Below, one piece after another: positions 60,371 to 64,000 of a DNA stretch of 64,000 nt. Source of the DNA: Deinococcus sonorensis KR-87 (lineage in GTDB: Bacteria; Deinococcota; Deinococci; Deinococcales; Deinococcaceae); the NCBI RefSeq assembly GCF_040256395.1, contig NZ_CP158299.1, positions 1,889,501 through 1,953,500 on the forward strand, read 5' to 3'. Position 1 is the first letter of the stretch. Each line of letters opens with the position of its first letter. The position numbers and the translations under genes were made by a program. The notes under the pieces are model-generated. The model was not told the DNA's origin. It worked only from the letters and a program-made list of their open reading frames with translations, and searched no databases.

Positions 60371-61306
60371 ATGTCCCTGTTGACCCCCGGTTCGTCCGTG
60401 CCCACACTCCGCGTCCGGCGGCGCCGGAAGTTCTGGAACAACCTGGGCCTCGGGCTGCTGTTCATTGCCCCGTGGCTGATCGGCTTTCTGATGCTGACAG
60501 CGTATCCGTTCTTCTCGTCGCTGTACTTCTCGTTCACCCGCTACAACATCCTGAGCGCGCCGCAGTGGGTGGGCCTGCAGAACTACCAGAACCTGGTGCA
60601 TGATCCCAAGTTCCTGAAGTCCATCGGCAACACCTTTTATTACACCGTGATTGCCGTGCCGCTGGGCGTGGTGCTGGCCATCGCGCTGGCGCTGATCTAC
60701 AACCAGAAGATGCCGGGCCGGCCGATCTTTCGCACCCTGATGTATGTGCCGCTGATTGTGCCGCCGGTGGCCACGGCGCTGCTGTGGCAGTGGATCTTCA
60801 ACCCGCAGGTGGGGTTGCTCAACGCGGTGCTGGGGTTCTTCGGCATCCAGGGCCCCACGTGGCTGGGCGATCCCGGCTGGTCCAAGATCGCGCTGATCAT
60901 CATGGCGCAGTGGGGGGTGGGCGGCAGCGTGCTGCTGCTGCTGGCCGCGCTGCAGGACGTGCCGCGTCAGCTGTACGAGGCCGCCGAGATCGACGGGGCC
61001 AGCCTGTGGCAGAAGTTCTGGAACGTGACGCTGCCGATGATCTCGCCGGTGGTGTTCTTTATCAGCATCACCGGCATCATCAGCGCGTTTCAGGTGTTCA
61101 CCGAGGCGTTCATCGTGTCGGGCGGCGAGGGCGGGCCGGTTAATTCCACGCTGTTCTATTCGCTGTACCTGTTCCAGCAGGCCTTCCGCTTCTTCAACAT
61201 GGGGTACGCCTCCGCGATGGCGTGGCTGCTGTTCATCGCGGTGCTGATCGTCACGCTGATCGTGTTCCGCAGCAGCGCGAAGGTGGTGTTCTATGACCGC
61301 TCTTGA
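60371..61306 (+). CDS. Sugar ABC transporter permease, MalF/UgpA type
   Basis: 311 residues, six membrane helices (LGLGLLFIAPWLIGFLMLTAYPFF at about 26-50 the first), with the EAA loop that contacts the ATPase: LYEAAEIDGASLWQKFWNVTLPMISPVVFF. AGGAGG seven bases before ATG. Sits 75 bases after the binding-protein gene and overlaps the next permease by 14 bases. Confidence 0.94.
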   Translation: MSLLTPGSSVPTLRVRRRRKFWNNLGLGLLFIAPWLIGFLMLTAYPFFSSLYFSFTRYNILSAPQWVGLQNYQNLVHDPKFLKSIGNTFYYTVIAVPLGVVLAIALALIYNQKMPGRPIFRTLMYVPLIVPPVATALLWQWIFNPQVGLLNAVLGFFGIQGPTWLGDPGWSKIALIIMAQWGVGGSVLLLLAALQDVPRQLYEAAEIDGASLWQKFWNVTLPMISPVVFFISITGIISAFQVFTEAFIVSGGEGGPVNSTLFYSLYLFQQAFRFFNMGYASAMAWLLFIAVLIVTLIVFRSSAKVVFYDRS

Positions 61307-62186
61307 GCCGGCCCCGTCGTCCACCGCCCCGTCGGCCCCGCCGTCCAACGCCTCCATCCGGCGTACCCAGCGCGCCGGGCGGGTGATGGCCTTCGTGGTG
61401 GCGCTGGTGGTCACGCTGTTCTTCGCGTTTCCGCTGTACTGGATGGTCATCACCGCGCTCAAGGGCGACGCCGAGGTGTTCCAGAGCCCGCCCACCTTCG
61501 TGCCGCACCCGGCGGTGTGGAGCAATTTCCTCACCTCGCTGTCGCAGATTCCCTTCTGGTCGTACGTCCGCAACTCGCTGCTGTACGCCATCCTCTCGGC
61601 CATCGGGGCGGCGCTGTCGGCCAGCATCGTGGCCTACGGCTTTTCCAAGGTGAAGTGGCCGGGGCGCGAGGCGGTGTTCTTTCTGGTGCTGATCACCATG
61701 CTGCTGCCGTATCAGGTGACCATGATCCCCACCTACCTGATCTTCCGCAGCATCGGCTGGACCGGCACGCTGCTGCCGCTGATCGTGCCGGCCTTCCTGG
61801 GCAACGCCTACTTCATCTTCCTGATGCGCCAGTTCATCCGGACCCTGCCGGACGAGCTGGCCGACGCGGCCCGCATCGACGGCTGCACCGAGTTCCGGGT
61901 GTTCTGGACCATCATCGTTCCGCTGATCAAACCGGCGCTGGCGGTCGTGTTCCTGAACCAGTTCCTGAACGCCTGGAAGGACTTTCTGGGGCCGCTGCTG
62001 TACCTCAACGACCCCTCGCAGTACACCCTCTCGCTGGGCCTGCAGCAGTTCCAGTCGGCCAACGGCCAGGAGTGGGCGCTGCTGATGGCCTGCGCCACCG
62101 TCTTCACCGTGCCGCTGTTCGTGCTGTTCTTCTTCACCCAGCGCTACTTTGTGGAGGGTGTCACCTTCACCGGCCTGAAAGGCTGA
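61293..62186 (+). CDS. Sugar ABC transporter permease, MalG/UgpE type
   Basis: 297 residues, six helices beginning VMAFVVALVVTLFFAFPLYWMVITALKGDAEVF, typical MalG opening, and EAA loop ELADAARIDGCTEFRVFWTIIVPLIKPALAVVF. Partner of the preceding permease in a heterodimeric channel; the overlap of 14 bases suggests coupled translation. Ends 40 bases before the beta-mannosidase gene. Confidence 0.94.
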   Translation: MTALEPAPSSTAPSAPPSNASIRRTQRAGRVMAFVVALVVTLFFAFPLYWMVITALKGDAEVFQSPPTFVPHPAVWSNFLTSLSQIPFWSYVRNSLLYAILSAIGAALSASIVAYGFSKVKWPGREAVFFLVLITMLLPYQVTMIPTYLIFRSIGWTGTLLPLIVPAFLGNAYFIFLMRQFIRTLPDELADAARIDGCTEFRVFWTIIVPLIKPALAVVFLNQFLNAWKDFLGPLLYLNDPSQYTLSLGLQQFQSANGQEWALLMACATVFTVPLFVLFFFTQRYFVEGVTFTGLKG

Positions 62187-62226
62187 GCGGCCACGCGCCC
62201 CACCGGGCCACCTGCAAGGACCTTCT

Positions 62227-64000
62227 ATGATTGAGCACCCCCTGAACAGCAACTGGCAGTTCAAGCCCCGCGACCCGTCCCGCCCCGTCCGTGACGACGT
62301 TGCCGCCCAGGACGGCTGGACCCGGGCCAGCGTGCCGGGCAGCGTGCACCAGGACCTGCTGGCCCAGGGCCGGATTCCGGACCCCTACCACGGGCAGAAT
62401 GAGACCCAGGTGCAGTGGGTGGGCCAGCAGGACTGGCTCTACCGCCTGACCTTTGCGGCCGACTCGGCCCTGCTGAAGGAACCGCACCTCCAGCTGCACT
62501 TTGCTGGCCTGGACACCCTGTGTACCGTGTGGCTCAACGGTGAGCCGCTGCTCACCAGCAACAACATGTTCGTGCCGCAGACGGTGGATGTGGGCGGTCG
62601 GCTGCACGCCGGAGACAACACCCTGGTGCTGCTGTTCGAGAACGTGCTGGAAGCCGGTCATGCCCTGGAAGCCCGGTATGGCGTGCAGCCGGCCTGGAAC
62701 GGTGACCGGAGCCGCGTGTACATCCGCAAGGCGCAGTACCACTATGGCTGGGACTGGGGCCCGGTGCTGCTGACCGCCGGGCCGTGGCAGCCGGTGACGC
62801 TGCGGGCGTTCCGCCAGCGCATCCGGGACGTGCATGTGCCGTCCGAGGTGACACCGGACCTGACCACGGCCTTCGTGCCGGTGGAGGTGACGCTGGAAGG
62901 GGAGGCGGAGGGCAGCGAACTGCAGATCGAGCTGCGTGCCCCGGATGGCCAGCTGATCGAGGCGCGACAGGTGCCGGCCAGCGAGGCGCGCACCCTCTTC
63001 GAAGTGCACCGCCCGCAGCTGTGGTACCCCAACGGGCTGGGGGAACAGCCGCTCTACACCGCCAGCGTGGTGCTGCTGAACGGAGAGACCTGGCTTGACC
63101 ACTCTGCGCGGCGCATCGGTCTGCGCCGGCTGCGGTTGGTGCAGGACCCGGTGCAGGGTGAACCGGGCCGCAGCTTCACCTTCGAGGTGAACAATCAGCC
63201 GCTCTTTATCGGTGGGGCCAACTGGATTCCCGACGACCTGCTGCTCAACCGCATCTCCCCAGAACGCTACCGGACCCGGCTGCAGCAGGCCAGGGACGGC
63301 AACCTGACCATGATCCGGGTGTGGGGCGGCGGCATCTACGAGCAGGACGTGTTCTACGACCTCTGTGACGAACTGGGGCTGCTGGTCTGGCAGGACTTCA
63401 TGTTCGCCTGCGGTCTGTACCCGGCGCACCCGGAATTCCTGACGTCGGTGCGGGCCGAGGCGGTGGCGGCGGTGACCCGGCTACGTCACCATCCGTCGCT
63501 GGCGATCTGGGCCGGCAACAACGAGGACTACGCCATTGCCGAGTCAGTGGGGGTGGCCGGCCCCGGCATCGCTCCGGAGGCGTTCCCGGCCCGCGCCATC
63601 TATGAAGGCGTCCTGCCAGAAGTGTGCGCCCAGCTGGACCCGCAGCGGCTGTACTGGCCCGGCAGTCCGTGGGGCGGCGTCACCTCCGCCGACCCCACCA
63701 TCGGCGACCGCCACAGCTGGGAGGTCTGGCACGGGCCAATGGCCCCGTATCAGGACTACCTGCAGTACCAGGGCCGCTTCGTCAGCGAGTTCGGGCTGCA
63801 GTCGGCGCCGGCGCTCAGCACCCTGCTCTCGGTGCTTTCGGAAGGGGAGCGCTACCCGGAGAGCCGCACGGTGGTGCATCACAACAAAGCCACCCACGGC
63901 CCCACCAGCGCGCCCGACGGTCACCGCCGGCTGGCGGTGTACCTCGCCGACAACCTGAGGGCCACCCCCGACCTGGCCGGGTACGTGTACGCCACTCAGT
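62227..64000 (+). CDS. Glycoside hydrolase family 2 beta-mannosidase (cut by window end)
   Basis: At least 591 residues, running off the window. GH2 layout: N-terminal jelly roll (SNWQFKPRDPSRPV...VPGSVHQDLLAQGRIPDPYHGQNETQVQWVGQQDWLYR), Ig-like domain, then TIM barrel with WIPDDLLLNRIS, VWGGGIYEQDVFYDLCDELGLLVWQDFMFAC, acid/base E433 in WAGNNED, and nucleophile E521 in FVSEFGLQS. The NE and SEF signatures and the DPYHGQNE start are those of exo-beta-mannosidases. No signal peptide, so it degrades imported mannosides in the cytoplasm. AAGGA lies before the ATG. Confidence 0.93.
   Translation, partial: MIEHPLNSNWQFKPRDPSRPVRDDVAAQDGWTRASVPGSVHQDLLAQGRIPDPYHGQNETQVQWVGQQDWLYRLTFAADSALLKEPHLQLHFAGLDTLCTVWLNGEPLLTSNNMFVPQTVDVGGRLHAGDNTLVLLFENVLEAGHALEARYGVQPAWNGDRSRVYIRKAQYHYGWDWGPVLLTAGPWQPVTLRAFRQRIRDVHVPSEVTPDLTTAFVPVEVTLEGEAEGSELQIELRAPDGQLIEARQVPASEARTLFEVHRPQLWYPNGLGEQPLYTASVVLLNGETWLDHSARRIGLRRLRLVQDPVQGEPGRSFTFEVNNQPLFIGGANWIPDDLLLNRISPERYRTRLQQARDGNLTMIRVWGGGIYEQDVFYDLCDELGLLVWQDFMFACGLYPAHPEFLTSVRAEAVAAVTRLRHHPSLAIWAGNNEDYAIAESVGVAGPGIAPEAFPARAIYEGVLPEVCAQLDPQRLYWPGSPWGGVTSADPTIGDRHSWEVWHGPMAPYQDYLQYQGRFVSEFGLQSAPALSTLLSVLSEGERYPESRTVVHHNKATHGPTSAPDGHRRLAVYLADNLRATPDLAGYVYATQ

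Noticed and set aside
58904..61627. 907-codon frame opposite the mannoside ABC transporter genes
   Set aside because: Composition is His/Gln/Arg-rich with no domain, and it lies entirely antisense to three canonical transporter genes.

Overview
The window comes from a chromosome of a Deinococcus-type bacterium. The DNA is uniformly GC-rich. Protein families typical of the genus are present: the long hibernation factor, TrmFO, a bacillithiol-type YtxJ domain, a TilS-TadA fusion and many DUF4388-like or otherwise lineage-restricted proteins. At least 23 genes on both strands carry a -10 hexamer of the form TANNNT only 5 to 9 bases before the start codon. That is the signature of leaderless mRNAs, which are abundant in Deinococcus. 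I see no rRNA, tRNA, CRISPR array, prophage or insertion sequence. Gene order looks like ordinary chromosome, with one decayed gene near 27.4-27.7 kb.

Layout. 0-4.5 kb: miaB (cut by the window edge), trmFO, a small secreted protein, an RlmI-like methyltransferase and a YtxJ-domain protein with an extra C-terminal domain. 4.5-7.4 kb: a putative signalling cluster of a DUF4388-like protein, a helical HTH-like protein and a two-TM HAMP receptor that looks split by a frameshift at a C7 tract. 7.4-12 kb: lipoprotein, peroxiredoxin, tilS-tadA fusion, HD-GYP protein, CMD protein. 12-15.3 kb: two beta-barrel-like proteins, mobA and aldehyde dehydrogenase. 15.4-18.3 kb: lipoprotein, rsmD (behind a 10-codon leaderless mini-ORF), coaD and a HisC-like fold-type I protein that lacks the PLP lysine. 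18.3-20.5 kb: an MhqO-MhqD fusion with a MarR regulator. 20.5-25.4 kb: SppA, a degenerate amidotransferase-globin fusion, cytochrome c, TetR and a SurA/PrsA-like foldase.

25.5-39 kb: FemAB-like protein, AroE-like protein, a COG4705-like pseudogene, pilC, tsaC, scpB, a DUF4388 protein, an oxidoreductase, a lipoprotein peptidase, a Rieske protein, two small acidic proteins, ankyrin, DoxX and DinB proteins, hpf, rnhB, a second truncated globin and hslO. 39-49.5 kb: an orphan oligopeptide-binding lipoprotein behind a perfect palindrome, DUF2721, an ABC exporter, a NarL/NarX-type two-component pair with three GAF domains, an epimerase, an RluA-type synthase and a YbjN-like protein. 49.5-52.3 kb: feoABC. 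52.3-57.7 kb: secreted protein, GMC oxidoreductase, LacI regulator, gyrB. 57.8-64 kb: a LacI-controlled mannoside locus (LacI, ABC binding protein, two permeases, GH2 beta-mannosidase running off the window).

The most unusual items are domain fusions and lesions: a pseudo-amidotransferase joined to a group III truncated globin in an operon with cytochrome c and SppA; the MhqO-MhqD fusion; the YtxJ plus colicin-immunity-like fusion; a transaminase homologue with Lys replaced by Arg; a C7 frameshift in a receptor; and a leader mini-ORF overlapping rsmD. All functional calls rest on reading motifs by eye; no database search was possible.
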